From Melampsora larici-populina 98AG31 (Eukaryota > Basidiomycota > Pucciniomycetes > Pucciniales > Melampsoraceae), in contig NW_006768785.1 in NCBI RefSeq assembly GCF_000204055.1, positions 740,538 through 804,537 on the forward strand: a DNA stretch of 64,000 nt, read 5' to 3'. Both the position numbers and the translations under genes were made by a program. The notes under the pieces are model-generated. The model had not been told where the DNA came from and did no database searches. It was given only the letters and a program-made list of their open reading frames with translations. Numbering within the stretch: position 1 is the first letter of the stretch; the number at the start of each line of letters is the position of its first letter. Below, one piece after another: positions 46,211 through 59,275 of the stretch.

Positions 46211-49200
46211 TAATTATTTAGATGTGTTTTGTGGTTTGATTGTGGTTCTTGATATTGGAGTGAGGAATTATATTTTATAAATAGATGATGTACATAGTAG
46301 AGATTGATGAGTTTTGATAAGATATTTTATATAACGTAATCATTTGGTTAGCTCTTAGGTATATCGTGAAATTAATGGAAAAGGATAGGTATGAAGGAGA
46401 GGGAGTCATGAGAATGTATTCATATTTGTAAAGAAATCTTGAGAATTCAACTGTCCAAGGAGCATTGAACACACAGAAAATAGTGACCAACATTGCCATG
46501 AAGACGCTTAGATGACAAGTTTGAGTCCCCCAAAGTTTGTGGTTCAATTGAGCAAAATCACAATTTCCTACCTGTTTGGGGAGAAATTGAGATTTCTCTT
46601 TGCCTACACCAGCAAATTGTGATACTATGGAACAAGGAAAATGATGCGACCATGGTTATTGGGCGGCAAATTCTTTGAAAACATGATCCAGAGTTGGACC
46701 AATATGCTAGTAAAATTGGTGAAAAGGACAAGGAAAGCAGCATGAAATCAGCCATGGAGTTTTTTTTGTAAAGGGCTTATGGTTTCACATATTGCATTAT
46801 CTGATTTGTTGGATTCAATTTTGATCAAAAATGATCCTTTGGTGTATTTCAGGTGGCAATAGAGAGTCTCTTGAGGTGTCTGAAGACCGTCTTTCCCCCC
46901 AGGAAATTGAACTCTGCAAACTTCAGAACATTTACAGCCGTATGTTTCTACAACCAGACTTCTTTCCATTTCTGATATGTCGACTGTGAAGACTTATCAT
47001 GCAAAGACAAGCTTTATTAAGGGAATCTTTTGCAGGTCTCTGGGAAGATATAGATTGCAACATGGGGAGCAATCACAAATGCATTCATCTGCTCTTGAGC
47101 ATATGAATGCAATTTCTGTGTGTATATGGCTCATAACACCACCACCCCTTGTGTAGTTCAACCTGATCTTGATGGTTCAGCTCCTGGGTTGTTGCTTTCT
47201 ACTTGAGAGGATTCAATATCACATTGGTCAATTAAATCTTGTGTGTTTCTCATTGCCATTGACTTTGGTAGATCCCATGTCTAAGAGTTTTTAGACAATT
47301 AGTTCAATGTATGTAGGAACAGGTCCTAGTCAGAAATTTGAGGCCTGGATCTTGTAGTTGGAATACCTTAGTTGTTAAGCTAGAGTCAACTATTTCTCCT
47401 TCTCTCTGGTATGCTGTAGCTTGTACTTTCTTGGCATGCTGTTAATTTATTGTCTCTTGAGTTGTGCTCATTGTGTCTTTCAGTTCTTCCTGGACATCAA
47501 TGATTCAAGCCATTCACTCCTCTGCCAATGGAAGAAATTGTATCCTGTTATACCCCTGTGAAACTTACCTGATACACATGTTTTTCTTTGAACGGAAATA
47601 TTCCAATTGAAACATGTTCATTGGTGTTATGGGACAGCTCTCCCATTCTCAAGAGTGAGCACCAATTGTCTTGTTTGTGATATGTGGATGACGGGTATGT
47701 TTCTTGACTGTGTGTTGGTTTGTGGGTGGCACAAAGCTGTAGATGGTTGCATTACTTTTAAAGATGTTGGTCACAATTTTTTGTTACACTAGGGGCCAAG
47801 TTGTGGTTGAGAATTTTCAATCACAATTGGACGGTGGTCTAGAGATTATCCAAATTGCACTGAACCCACACCGCCTCAGCTTTGGATACTGTTTGCAGGT
47901 AGCATACCTATATACACTCTTCTTACTTCTGTTTCTGAATCTGGTTTTGCTTTGGCACCAATTTTAATTGAAAATGCCCAACTGCCAGGCTTGGGTCCTT
48001 GCTTGACAAAGGATTTGTGACAAACATTTTCAAAACTATTGTATGTATCATTTCACATTATTCTATGTAAATCTCTTGTGATTTCTGAAATGAACACAAT
48101 ACATTCAGTAAATGTGATTATCTAAGGTGTTCCAAGGAGTCTTCAAAAATTTTGGATCATCAGGCCTACCAGTCAGTCAGATGTGAGTGTCTTCTTGCAA
48201 GGTACATATTGAGCCATTTTTATTAGGCAATCCAAAACTGTCAGACTCAAGATACAATCATTGCATCATGAAACAGGTAGAACTGTAGTGGTATCATAAC
48301 CATTGTCTACCCAGGAGAAATTTGGTGTTAATATTGGTTTTGGGCTACCAGGCACATTTGCTGTACTGTAGTGGATTCCTTGACACGACTCGCATCCATA
48401 CATGATACATGTAGTTGTCAATAAACATTTACATTGATGGCCAGTGATCAGAGATAAGGCTCTCATCCTTTGTGAAATAGGTGTTAATGTGATTCTAATA
48501 TTTAGGACTTACATGTTGAAATCATGGTGAACTACACCCTCCCCCTTGAAATCAAAGACACTGTTGATTTTAACATGCCATTTCAGTAGTCTTGACCCCC
48601 ACATATTCTCACCTAACTTTTATAACCACCCAAGCACTAACACCCAAATTTCCAGAGTTGAATGATTATAAGTTCTGAATATAATAAAAAGGGGACAAAA
48701 AACTTCACATCTTTCAAGGTCAAGGAGCAAAGACCAAAAATTTATACTAATAACAAATTATGACCAATGATAATTCATGTCAAAATAGGGTCTTGCTTCT
48801 CATAGTCCACTAAAAATCCTGTTCAGGTATGGGATTTTGACACCTGAAGTCATTTGACTTCTTTATTCCACCTGAGCCTGGAAATTTTCAAATTGACATT
48901 AAGCCTAGGTGGCCCATATAAAGGTCAAGGAGATGGACATCAGTAAAACTTCAAAGCATGACTACCCTCAACCCTGGGCCAGAAACACAGTGCTCCACAT
49001 CAGGTGTTTTTGCAGCTGGATTGTGCTGCAACACATGACAAGCACCCCCAAATTGTGCTACAATCCAGGTGCACCTACGTAACAAATGGAAAGGGCTTGT
49101 TGTGTGGCCCCCTATTGGCATTGCACATCAGTGCCAAACAAAACTTGAATCCTGATCATTTTCTGTGGCCAAAAGAAAATAAATACCTCAAGGATCAAAT

Positions 49201-51063
49201 CCACTAGAGCCTTTGCAGTGAGAGAACCCAGTGAGTTTACCAAGGATATTGTTGCTTGGCAGGGCAGGCTGAAATATATCCATGGGATCTGTTGTGCGGT
49301 GAAGGCCAGAGGACCCGTGATATCTCTGTAGTGTAGTATGTAACAGAAGTGATGCTGGCCCAGGCTTGCTACCCTCAAATTTTGTGCAAGAGTATGCAGG
49401 GCAAAAACCAGGCATATCCAACAATCTTGGAGATGTGAGAGGGTGGAGTGGGATAAAAAATAGTGATTTTGATGATAGAGATGCCCAAAAATTTGTCATA
49501 GAGTTGGATATTGGAACAGTTCAAAATGATACTACTTTACTGGGAGATTTAAGCAACACAAACAGCAAGCCATCTTTGATGATTTTGGATGATGATTTAG
49601 AGTAGTGTGAGATCTGGGAAGAGTTTCAGCCTCAGAAGGGGTGACACTTCCAGGTGCAATGTTCAAACTTATCAAAGTCTTCCCTGCCCAATTAGTTGAG
49701 GGAGGGACTTATGGCTAAAGTCCCCCTTTTTAACTCACAACAGCATGATTTTGGGCCTTCTTTGCTTTATTACTGATTATGAGGGTTCTAGACTCTTGCT
49801 TCCAGCTGCCAGGCTCTTCATTTCTGTGTCTACTTGTACATGTCCTTGTGTGTTTTTTAGCCTCCATTGTATCCATCTAGCTCACTCAGAAGAGTTGTAG
49901 GAAGTTGCAGCTGCAACACCTAATTGAACAGAAGGCTCATGTATGCAGATGCCTCCAAACAGACAGTGTCCAAGAATTGCAATAGCAGCAAATCTATCCA
50001 CAATGAAGATCTGAAACTGAGACCAGAAGAGCCACAAGATGTCAAGAAAGCTGTGTGCGTCAGCAAGCAAGCTTTTATGAGGTGTGGAATCCTCATAATG
50101 GGCAAAAACAAAGAAATAGCCAAGAAACTTGCTGTTGTGAGAAGCCATGACATTAGCCATAAGTCCCTTCCTCAACTACTTGGAGAATTTTTTGAATGTT
50201 TGTCAAGCCTGAGCCATTGAATTTACTTCCAAGCTCCACATTCACTACATCTGAATGGTCTCTTTAGGAGCTAAGAATAGCAAGATTCATAAATAAAAAC
50301 CAAAAAAGAAAAAAATGCAAACATGACATTGACAGATTAAGAAGTCTCTTGATAGTAACCAGAATGTGTTCATTGGCTTTTTAGAAAATTAAAACAGACA
50401 CATGAACAAACAGGAGTGGGATGCACACTATCATGACTTGACCATCCCCCTCAAGGTTGAGATTCCCAAGGCATACTGGTTGACACTGGCTCAGAGGGTG
50501 CAGTTGAGAGTAGTGAGCACCTCAAAAACTTAAGACTCTTTGGGGTATCAGTCATGACTACACAAGGCTACAACGTTGCATAACACGGTAAAAGAAGACT
50601 GGTTTGTATCGGAATGATCTCAACACAGATCGATGAAATTGATTCTTCAATGACATTAACCACCTAAGTTCTGTAGCATTCCCTACTCTGCCTTCCTGTT
50701 GTCTTGGGCATAACAAAGAATTCAAGCTGGAAGCCAAGACGAGTATAAATCTTTACAAACCTTTTGCACTTCTCCGCGAAACTCAAGAGACATAAGATAT
50801 GAGGGATCTATATGATCGGACCTCTCGAAATGCAAGATCTCGAATTTCCTCAAAGTAGTTGATCAATTGCCTCGTATAAAACACCCTCACATGTAAACTG
50901 TCATCTTTTCTCTTAAGACTGGTTCAAAGATTGTCACAATAAAAGATTTGACTCAAGGAAGAAGAAAAGGTATCATTGAGTTATGAATCATTCAACATCA
51001 AAAAGAAATAAAAACATCTTCAAATACCAAAACAAATTCTTTGACTAGAAATCAAATGAAAAT
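46211..51063. other. Long gene-free stretch with an inverted-repeat pair
   Basis: About 4.8 kb without a convincing gene. Open frames such as 49366-49605 and 49924-50220 lack a family, splice structure or start context. A 35-bp inverted pair (49688-49722 and 50149-50183) marks a possible small element. The rest shows nothing I recognise and may be decayed transposon sequence. Confidence 0.5.
49688..50183. repeat. Inverted-repeat-bounded segment (496 bp), possible non-autonomous element
   Basis: The left arm begins CCAATTAGTTGAGG and ends ACTTATGGCTAAAGTC. The complement of the right arm begins CCAAGTAGTTGAGG and ends ACTTATGGCTAATGTC: 32 of 35 positions match. No target duplication was seen and the inside has no known coding sequence. 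Confidence 0.55.
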
Positions 51064-53356
51064 TTAAATAGGTAAACCAAGTCCTTCACGACAAGCAACA
51101 ACAGTTGTTTTACCATTGCTACGTTTACCAGCAACAGCTAGAGAGATCCAAAGAAAATTAAATCAGTCATCTTTCAAGGTTTTTATTTTTCTGTTTGAAG
51201 CTTGACTTACCTTCATCTTTACAGTTACATACTGGTAAATTAAATCCACAATCCATATTACCAGTTAAACGAGCTTGACTAAATGAATTCAAAGATATCA
51301 GCGTCTTGTTGGTAGAGCAAGCACCTTGAAATTGAAAAAATGAACGTACGGGTCAACGAGTGGATCATGTTCAAAATTTCCATATTTGGCTTGACATTGA
51401 ACTGAGATAGTTGTAATGTCTTCAGCAGTAAAACCGTATTTATCACGAATCATAATAGCATTGTAGATATCATTTTTCGTCTTCTTGCCTTCTGCACGAA
51501 CGACGTTATACATCCTGTGTGAAGTTATTCATACGTCTCTTTGTAAGTAATGAGCTATGATTTAGAGTGTCTTTTTAATGACTTACACGCCGTCTTTATC
51601 GCAATATGAAAGTCTGTCATTGCCTGCTCGAGAACCATTTGGTCCACTGCCGTGACACGGATCCTGAAGCAAAATGATCTGATAAGCAAATGATACCATG
51701 AAAGAGGATGTCGAAAAAAGGTACTCACACTTCCTATTGTCACAAAAGCACCCTATCACACCAAAAGATACAATAAAAACGTCTCGTAAGTATTTATAAA
51801 GTTTTCCAAGTATATGAAGAAAAGATCGAAAATGGAATGCAAACCTGTTGTCTCAAGATCTTATTAACTAATCTAGCCTTAATGATTTTTCCAATTTGTT
51901 CTTCTATTTTACTCATCTCAAGTAAAGCAGTAGGAAAAAAGAAATTTCCGTTTTTAATAGCTCCAAAGATTCCTAAATCTGTACTGATTCCAGAATCAAT
52001 CATTTTTTGTGTGTTTTCTGCACAATTCCTTTGAAAGACATCTTGCATTCTTGCAAGATAAAATGATAATTGAGTCCACTGATCGGTTTAAAATGATTAA
52101 TCAGTATATGCGATCCTACTTCGAATCTTAATGAATCTTTACTTACCTCAGCAAATCCAGGTGTAGAAACTGGATCTTGAAAGAATGTAGCAATCATTGC
52201 ACCTTGAGCCACAAGGATCGGGATATTCAAAAACATAAAAGATAATGCGCTAGTAAGGGTTAAGGTTGTAATAGCACTTGCTGCCGCAGCTGCGATCACA
52301 GTACCAGCAGTCACTGCTGCTCCTAAACTAGCAGCTCCGATCACAGTAGTGTATAACCAAGTTAAGTCCAAGACAAATCTTGAATTCTTCTCTTGTGGAA
52401 ATCTATTGAATAATATCACTCATCAATCAATCGGCCCTGGAATTAGAAAATGATAGAATCAAAACTTACAGATCATTGACCATAGCGGCCGAAGTGGCTA
52501 TTGATTAGAGCGGAGATTTTAGCAAAGTCCTTCATACAATCCGTGTTGTTGGAGTCAAAACTGAAATAAAATGACTTACATTGTACCATTCCCATAGAAT
52601 ATGCTACTGAATCCATCAACATGTTAGTATTATGATTCCATTCTTGCACGGCATACAAAACCTGCCAAGCTGGCGATTGAACAGGATGACATAACTGCCA
52701 AGAAAGATCAATCAAGGAAACTTATCAGATCATATTTGAAGGTCAAAATGAGAAGATAAATAACTTCAATGAAACCACTCACCTGTCCCGCATTACAGTT
52801 CTCTCCCTCACCACAACCAAAGTTAGCAGCTCCATTAGCTTTAGCAAAAGCCTATATTTGAATGAAAAGATAAGAATAAGTCTCTTTATACCTCGTGTAA
52901 AGATGAATGAATAGATGACAGAAGATCAAACCAACGGTAAGAGAAAGATTAGCTCCTCCAGGATAACTTTGAAGATAGTTATCAATTCCAAGTTGGTTCC
53001 AAGTATTAGGAGTGATTGGTAGTTTTTGACACGCATTTGGATTTGCTGGGTTAATGGTATTAGTTGTATTACTAGGAGTCACATTAGGTGTAGAACCTGC
53101 TGGTGTAGCCACGATTGGCTGAGTGGAAGGTGAGGTCAAATTAGCCGCAGGTGTTGGAGCTCCGGTTTGGTTGGAGGGAATCGCGGCTAAGGTTCCGATT
53201 GGATCTCAATCAGTTTTCTTCAAAATCGAAATCGAGTCCATCAAATCACTCACGACCTGGACCCATGGTTAAAGCACGGCGATTGAATTGAGCACAGCGG
53301 CTACATCCGATGATCAAGACCACCGGAATCAGCCGCCTAAGCATTTGTGCGACCAT
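51064..53356 (-). CDS. Secreted protein, DUF7872-like family (492 aa, 12 exons)
   Basis: Twelve exons join in frame: 53356-53254, 53186-52936, 52851-52783, 52694-52580, 52497-52470, 52402-52147, 52078-51845, 51752-51729, 51678-51587, 51514-51350, 51278-51211, 51137-51064. The N-terminus LRRLIPVVLIIGCSRCAQF is a signal-peptide core. A Thr/Pro/Asn-rich linker follows, then the conserved block: KLPITPNTWNQLGIDNYL, SYPGG, FGCGEGENCNAGQLCHPV and AVQEWNHNTN. After that come an Ala/Gly-rich hydrophobic stretch (about 230-290, two possible membrane-inserting helices) and Cys-rich C-terminal parts (YCDKDG, MDCGFNLPVCNCKD). I match this from memory to a basidiomycete secreted family named DUF7872; the number should be checked. 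Biochemical function unknown. Confidence 0.8.
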
Positions 53357-55041
53357 GAGGGAAGAAGGTAGCTCTTAAAGATCGTGACCGGAAACGAGGG
53401 TATTGAAGTTAATGAAATATATTTTTAAATAATTTATACTTTTGCTGATTTGATTGGGATTGATGAAAAATGAATGTTGTTTAAAGAGTGAATCAAAATG
53501 AATCACTGAAGAACTTCGAAAAGTTATCAACATTTTGAAGTGCTAAAATCTTAGACCCAGACTATGAAGAATAATTTCCCCTATTTTCCTTGATTTCGCG
53601 TCGCACTAGAGCGCGACGTGAACTTTTTCTCAACTTACACTTGTAATGCCCCTTCCTCACCCAATCGGTCTCGAAAATCAGTATCAGATTATGTTCTATT
53701 GGGTTTGAGTGGTGAATTGAAGTTAGTCTTACCATTTCCATTGGAAGATGAAACTTTGAACTATGAGCGATTCTTGAGACATGTTACATTCATCATGGTG
53801 CTCTTTTCCAGATCTAATTCAGCCTGAACTGCAAAATTTATTGTAACGTGTCCATACCATACCATACCTGCTTTGTTTTGTGTTCAAAGTTGTATCTAGT
53901 TGATCAGGTTTCGGAGTTTCATGGTACGAATGTCTCTATCAAATTCTCATACCATCTCAAGATATCAGACCAGCATTTCACTGATTCTCCCTCTTGCCAT
54001 GGTGGCACGATCAAAGATAATCGACTGAAAGTCATGACATGGCTCACAATCCCCAGCCGACTCTTGATGACAAACGAGTGAAAATCCAACACTCGATGAT
54101 CTTCAATGGTAGTCAAAGAAGCTTGTTAAGGCTTGTTCTGAAAAATCGTGAACCAAAACGACCTTGAGTAGAAGATATTCCCAGGAAAAACATCTTGAGA
54201 TGAAGCTGACACATTGTAGTCCAAGTTCACGAGATCGGTGCTCCACCAAGCTTAACCAATAGTTTATAAAGAATCTCGACCAGTTGCTAAGCCCAAATTC
54301 AGCGCAATTGAAAACCATCTTACATAACTTATTTTACTTTGTTTGCAAGTGATTGTTGATCAGACTGAAATTCAAGTGCTCAATGACCCCAATCTTCTTT
54401 CTCCGCAGGAAACCATTCATAGCACACGATAGAGAACAGAAATTTCTCTTGAAAGATCAAAGATGCACACAAAAACACAAAGCTAAGGGCGCGTTCACTT
54501 AAGCAATTTCTGGTGAGAAATCACATTCTGCAAAATTTAAAGTGTCTATTTGGTGGTGTATGTTTCATTTTTGCATTAAAAATTTTACAGAATGTGATTT
54601 CTGGTCAGAAATTCCTTAAGTGAACGCGCCCTTAAGAATGAGGTTCAAAATCTTCCAAGCCCAAATTTCATATATATATTTATTTTTTATCTTTCTTTCT
54701 TTCTTTAATAGAAAATCGTGTATCAAACTTTACAAAAAAAGAAAGATGTATAATTCAATTGAAATTTCTGATCAAAAAAAGACCATATATTGTATGAGAA
54801 TATTTAAAAATCAAAGAGGGGAAAAAAAGAGAAAAGTTAAGATCAAAATCAAAGAAAAAGAAAAATCAACTTCAAATTGGACTGAAACATTATCCACAAA
54901 ACATTTTAGAAAACGACAAAAGAATCGATCAATTAATCTTTGATTCCATCATCGATGTCTCTGTGAGTCTATGCATACGATGGAAGAGGTGGATGGCCAA
55001 GATCAGCATAAACTTCACTCAATAACTAAAACAGAATGATA
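53357..55041. other. Intergenic region with one MITE
   Basis: Upstream of the secreted-protein gene and downstream of Not4. A 69-codon open frame at 53618-53827 is probably chance. The MITE at 54487-54631 is the only recognisable element. Confidence 0.5.
54487..54631. mobile_element. 145-bp MITE, GGGCGTGTTCACTTAAG family, copy 2
   Basis: The ends GGGCGCGTTCACTTAAG and CTTAAGTGAACGCGCCC are perfect inverted copies. The body aligns with copy 1 (21268-21406), sharing AAATCACATT, GCAAAATTTAAAGTG, ATGTTTCATTTTTGCAT and AATGTGATTTCT. If an A/T pair is included at the ends, TA flanks both sides. Confidence 0.8.
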
Positions 55042-58000
55042 TCAAGAAATATTAACCCTACCTCTTTGAGCATTGCCACTCATCAAACCTTGACTACCAA
55101 TCGTACTCACATTATAATAAGTATGTGATTGAACTCGATTATTAGGAGCATTAGCCAACGGATGAACACCAGGGAAACCATAATGATTTAAAAGATCTTG
55201 ATTAGTTTGAGTTTGTGGAAAATGAGGCCGACCTGAACTCATCACATTATGAAATCCAGCTGCATTCATATTGAATTGTGGATAAAGATCATTGACACTA
55301 TGACTTGAACTTGAACTAGGTAAAAGTGGAGGTGCATAGGCACCATTGGCATTAGAGGCCATTCTCATGTTCAAGATAGCTGGATCTTGGAATTCATGAC
55401 CCATATCCCCATTACCCATGGAATACTGCGAGGACATATTAAATGCGCCAGGGGTGACATCCACTCGTCGGTCTCGAGTATGTTCTCCTCGTAAAAGATC
55501 TTCATGATGGTTCGAAAGATGTGTGTGAGGGTATGTAGGACTTGTCGCGGTAGCCCGAGGGTTGAAAGCTGGTGGTAGCCGATCGTTGGGGCGATCATAT
55601 GATGCAATCATAGCGTCACGTAGATGAGTGGATGGCGTTAGACTTTGGAATGATACAGGAGGTGTATTTGTTGACGGACGTGAAGGTGTGCTTCCTGGGG
55701 ATTTCATACCCCGCGCCAAGGCAGCCGGCAGTGCGTTTGCCGAGTACGAAGCAGCGAGATTGACTCCAGGAAATAGAACTGAAGCATCAGGTGTCGATTC
55801 CCCTGGGGTGTTACTTGCCAAGTGTACTGATCCATCAGACCTGCCAACTGTCATCGCCGATCTAGCCGAATTACTGAGATTATTCTGACCACTCGGACCA
55901 CCGCCATCTGCGCTATTGCTAGAGAAGATGCTCCGCAGAGGAGACGATGAAGGTCCCTCTACCGTCAGACCTGTAGTCAAGCCCGATTCACGTCTAGCAA
56001 ATCCAAACCTAGAACCTCGCCGTGCAATCAAAGGTTCGTCCGATCGACCATCCCCTATCTTCCCCTGTGATTCACCTCCTGCCATGCGATCAGGCGGATT
56101 GATGTCAGTATCCGCAAAGGGATTGAAGCTCCCTGAATAACTAGTAGGGATAGTAGGATCCGGCACGCAGTAGAAAGGGTCGTCTGATGGGTCGAAAATT
56201 GAAGATCGAGACGTGAGAGTGAAATTGGGTGAGAAAGTAGACAGAATGTCGATCTTGTCGTCTTTTCCCGTAGAGGTTCGGAGAGATGTCTGAGCAAACT
56301 TGGGCTCCAAAGCAACGGTTACATCAAAGGCGCCATGCCAAGACGAGGAGGCAAAGTCTACAGGTTGTGGGGGTGTAAGGCCAGGCGGCAGGGAGGTAGG
56401 CACACGTGTGGCTGGGGACGTGCCTGCCGAGGATGCGGTCAAGCCAGGCGGAGGTAGGCCATTGAGACCCGGCGGAGGCAAACCAGGAGGATGTGGAGTT
56501 GTGGTGGTGAAGGTGACGTTTGTAGGGGATACTTCATCAGGCTTTTGAGTGTCTTTCTCATCAGCCATGCGTTGATGATGAGGATCATCAGCCTGTGAAT
56601 CTGAAGTAGGGCGAAAGGATTTGTTATTGGTCCCAGCCTCGTTGGAGTGTAGGCCAGAGAGAGGTTTGCCGGTAGAGTTAGGCTCTTCACTGGTAGATTT
56701 GACCTTTGCTCCGTAGGGAGAGTTATGACGTGGTTTGGGCGGTAAAGGATGTGTAGGCTTCAAAGCAGTCGATGTTGTTCCCCGCAACATAAGCTTAGCT
56801 GAGGGCGAAGAGTGCTGAGCTTGATTCTGGAGAGACAATAGATGAGGTGCAGGTGAAGCCGGCCGACTGTTTGAGCTTGATTTGTTCGCCCAGGACGCAG
56901 TAGCAGGCAATGCGACACCTGAAGCAAGAGGGTTGGCGGGCGTTGAAGAGCTTGGATGTAGAGCGTGTGAAATGTGATTCTTGGGAGAGATACGATGTTC
57001 ACTCTCCTTTTGTGCATGTCGCCTGGAAATAGGTTCGGGTGGATTAGCGATGGGAATGCCAGGGAATGTGAAGATAGAAGGTGATAGATACGCGGTAGAC
57101 ATTTCCTCTCTAGCAGCACTGCCACCCCCTTCGACTTCTTCGGCCAATTCATGAGCAGCGGTACAGTTATCATTGATACATTTCAGTCCTCTCAGAAAAG
57201 AAGCACAATACTTTGTGCTGCCGAGACTAGCCTTCAATCGATGTCCATCGGGTAGTGAGGTGCCATCGAGTCCTTGAATGCAAGCCAGAGCTTCTGTGTT
57301 TTTTGAAAAATTGATGTATAGATTGACGTGTTGGTATCGAGAGTCGGGCGTATAAAGATTGGTGGGACCTGTGCGACGTGACATAAACATCTTCAAGATT
57401 CGACCATATTGAGAAAACATTTCACTGGTCTTCAACTGAGCCAATGTCTAGAGATGTGATAAAGGGAAAAGATTCAGTCTGACTGTGAATGATCGAGAAT
57501 GACTGTCAACGGACAGCACTAACATCTTCATTGGCAATCTTTGTGGTAAGACCTTGAACATGAACTTGATTTTTCTGTTTAACTCGAACATTCGCAAGAT
57601 GTTTTCGATTGACAAGTTCGAGGTCTTTTCTATCCTTGTCTCGTTGCTTCTTAGCTTGTTGCAAGCGTTTCAGCCTAGCCAAAGTCAAGAAAGAAATCTC
57701 AACAGACCAGACTCAAGCCAAGTCTAGGATGACATGGTGGATTTGAGGATTCAAAAGTGAGTGCTTACTCCTCTGCCTTCATAGGTTTAAACTCTACTAC
57801 ACTATCATCGTATTCTTTTCGACATCCAGGACATCTTCGATTGAGATCTTCTTTAATATGATGCCAGCAGAATCGACAGATCTAAAATTGAAGCAGGGCA
57901 TGAACGAAGAGTTGTAATAGGTTTGATCGAAAGAGAAAAAAAGAGACAGGTAGACTGACGCGGTATCCACAAGGACATGGTCTAAAGTTGAGATCGGAGA

Positions 58001-58226
58001 CATCCAGCTCCTCCATACAAAGGGGACACAAGTCTTCATCCTAATTAACAATCCAAGCCAAAAAAACCAATGATGATCATCAGCACATGTGGATGGAGTG
58101 AAGGAGTTCAGAATTGGATGCAATGAGAAGTAGGTAAAGAGGATGATAAGAGCCTACATCACTACTTTCAAAAGCTTGTGGTTCGATAGCATTCCAAGGT
58201 TCGATCGAATTTGAACTCTTAGCCAT
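55042..58226 (-). CDS. NOT4: CCR4-NOT subunit Not4, RING E3 ubiquitin ligase
   Basis: Not4 (Mot2) links mRNA decay and translation quality control to ubiquitination. Five exons join in frame: 58226-58158, 58040-57960, 57881-57769, 57674-57524, 57447-55042 (939 aa). Domains: a C4C4 RING at residues 24-72 (CPLCMEELDVSDLNFRPCPC, then CRFCWHHIK and CPGCRKEYD); a Lys-rich coiled segment; an RRM (VHVQGLTTKIANED.. with VNLYINFSKNTEAL); and a CCCH finger (KYCASFLRGLKCINDNCTAAHE). A long low-complexity Pro/Ser/Gly-rich tail follows. All three hallmark domains are present in the usual order. The tail contains repeated PPGLPPPGL-type motifs. Divergent from the Sub2 gene. Confidence 0.95.
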
Positions 58227-59275
58227 TGCGATCTACAATGAAGATGAAGTTGAAGAGAATGATCGATGAGTTGATTGAGATGAACCTTGTGAGTTGTTGT
58301 TGTTGGTTGTTCTTTGAATGGATTGTGAATTTAAATTTAGGATTAAGCTGACAGTGAATGGGATTTGTTCTTTGGAATCCTTTTAAAGTTTTAATCGGTT
58401 GGATTTTTGGATTGAATTATCAATGGTAAGCATGTGACATCAAAGATGATTAAGACTATCATTCATGTGACACCTCATCCTTTCAAGTCCAGAGACTACA
58501 TAGAGACTGTCCAGCCCTCTGAATCTGATATATCTTGTGATCTTCAAACACATATCTTTATATCTTTATCCACTCCTTTAAATCCACTCTTCAGAACCAA
58601 TGACTTTTCTTATCCATTAGCGGTGTGAGATAAGACAATGTGCCACATGGATATCTGCACAGATGAGGAGGAAAACTTCAGATGAGTCTCATCAAATTAC
58701 TTGAAGATTCATCCGATTTTGATGCTTTCATCAAGTTTGATTCATGAGTTGAATCATAAAAGGCAATGCTCTGGACTACCTGATCTCTCTTCAAAACATC
58801 AAAAGGTTCTCAATTTCCTGGTTCAAATCCTTTGGTTTAATGAAAATATGAATATTGGAGATGTTTGTGGTCAATTTGGCATCTGATTTGATTCACAATG
58901 GAATTGATGGTGATCAGGTGTGCTGGTCATTCATTGGAGAGCATCTGCCAGTGAGTGCTATGGTAGGGTGTGATCATTTGTGTGTGGTCCTCGACTGTAT
59001 TTGATATGTGGTTTTGATTTGATTTGATTTAATCCAGTTTTTGCCAAACTGTTGAGTTCTGCTGATTTCCTTTTCTGCATAGAAACGGTTTTTAGATCTT
59101 CTTCAAGTCTTGACTCATTCTCATTTCTTCATTCTCATCATCGATCGATCAACCCCCTCAGCACGCGTCAGACTCACAAATTCATCCTTCATCCTTCATT
59201 CTCATATCCTACCACTCCTTTCTCTTGACCTCTAAAACCCTTTTAGATCATCATCATATCAATTGATCGATCTCA
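58227..59275. promoter_or_regulatory. Region between divergent Not4 and Sub2 genes
   Basis: 1049 bp between the two start codons. No known motif is read with confidence. The Sub2-proximal 180 bp are C/T-rich (TCATTCTCAT, CTTCATCC), common upstream of fungal housekeeping genes. Confidence 0.45.

Noticed and set aside
55628..55888. Plus-strand 86-codon frame opposite the Not4 tail
   Set aside because: Shadow of the long minus-strand Not4 exon.
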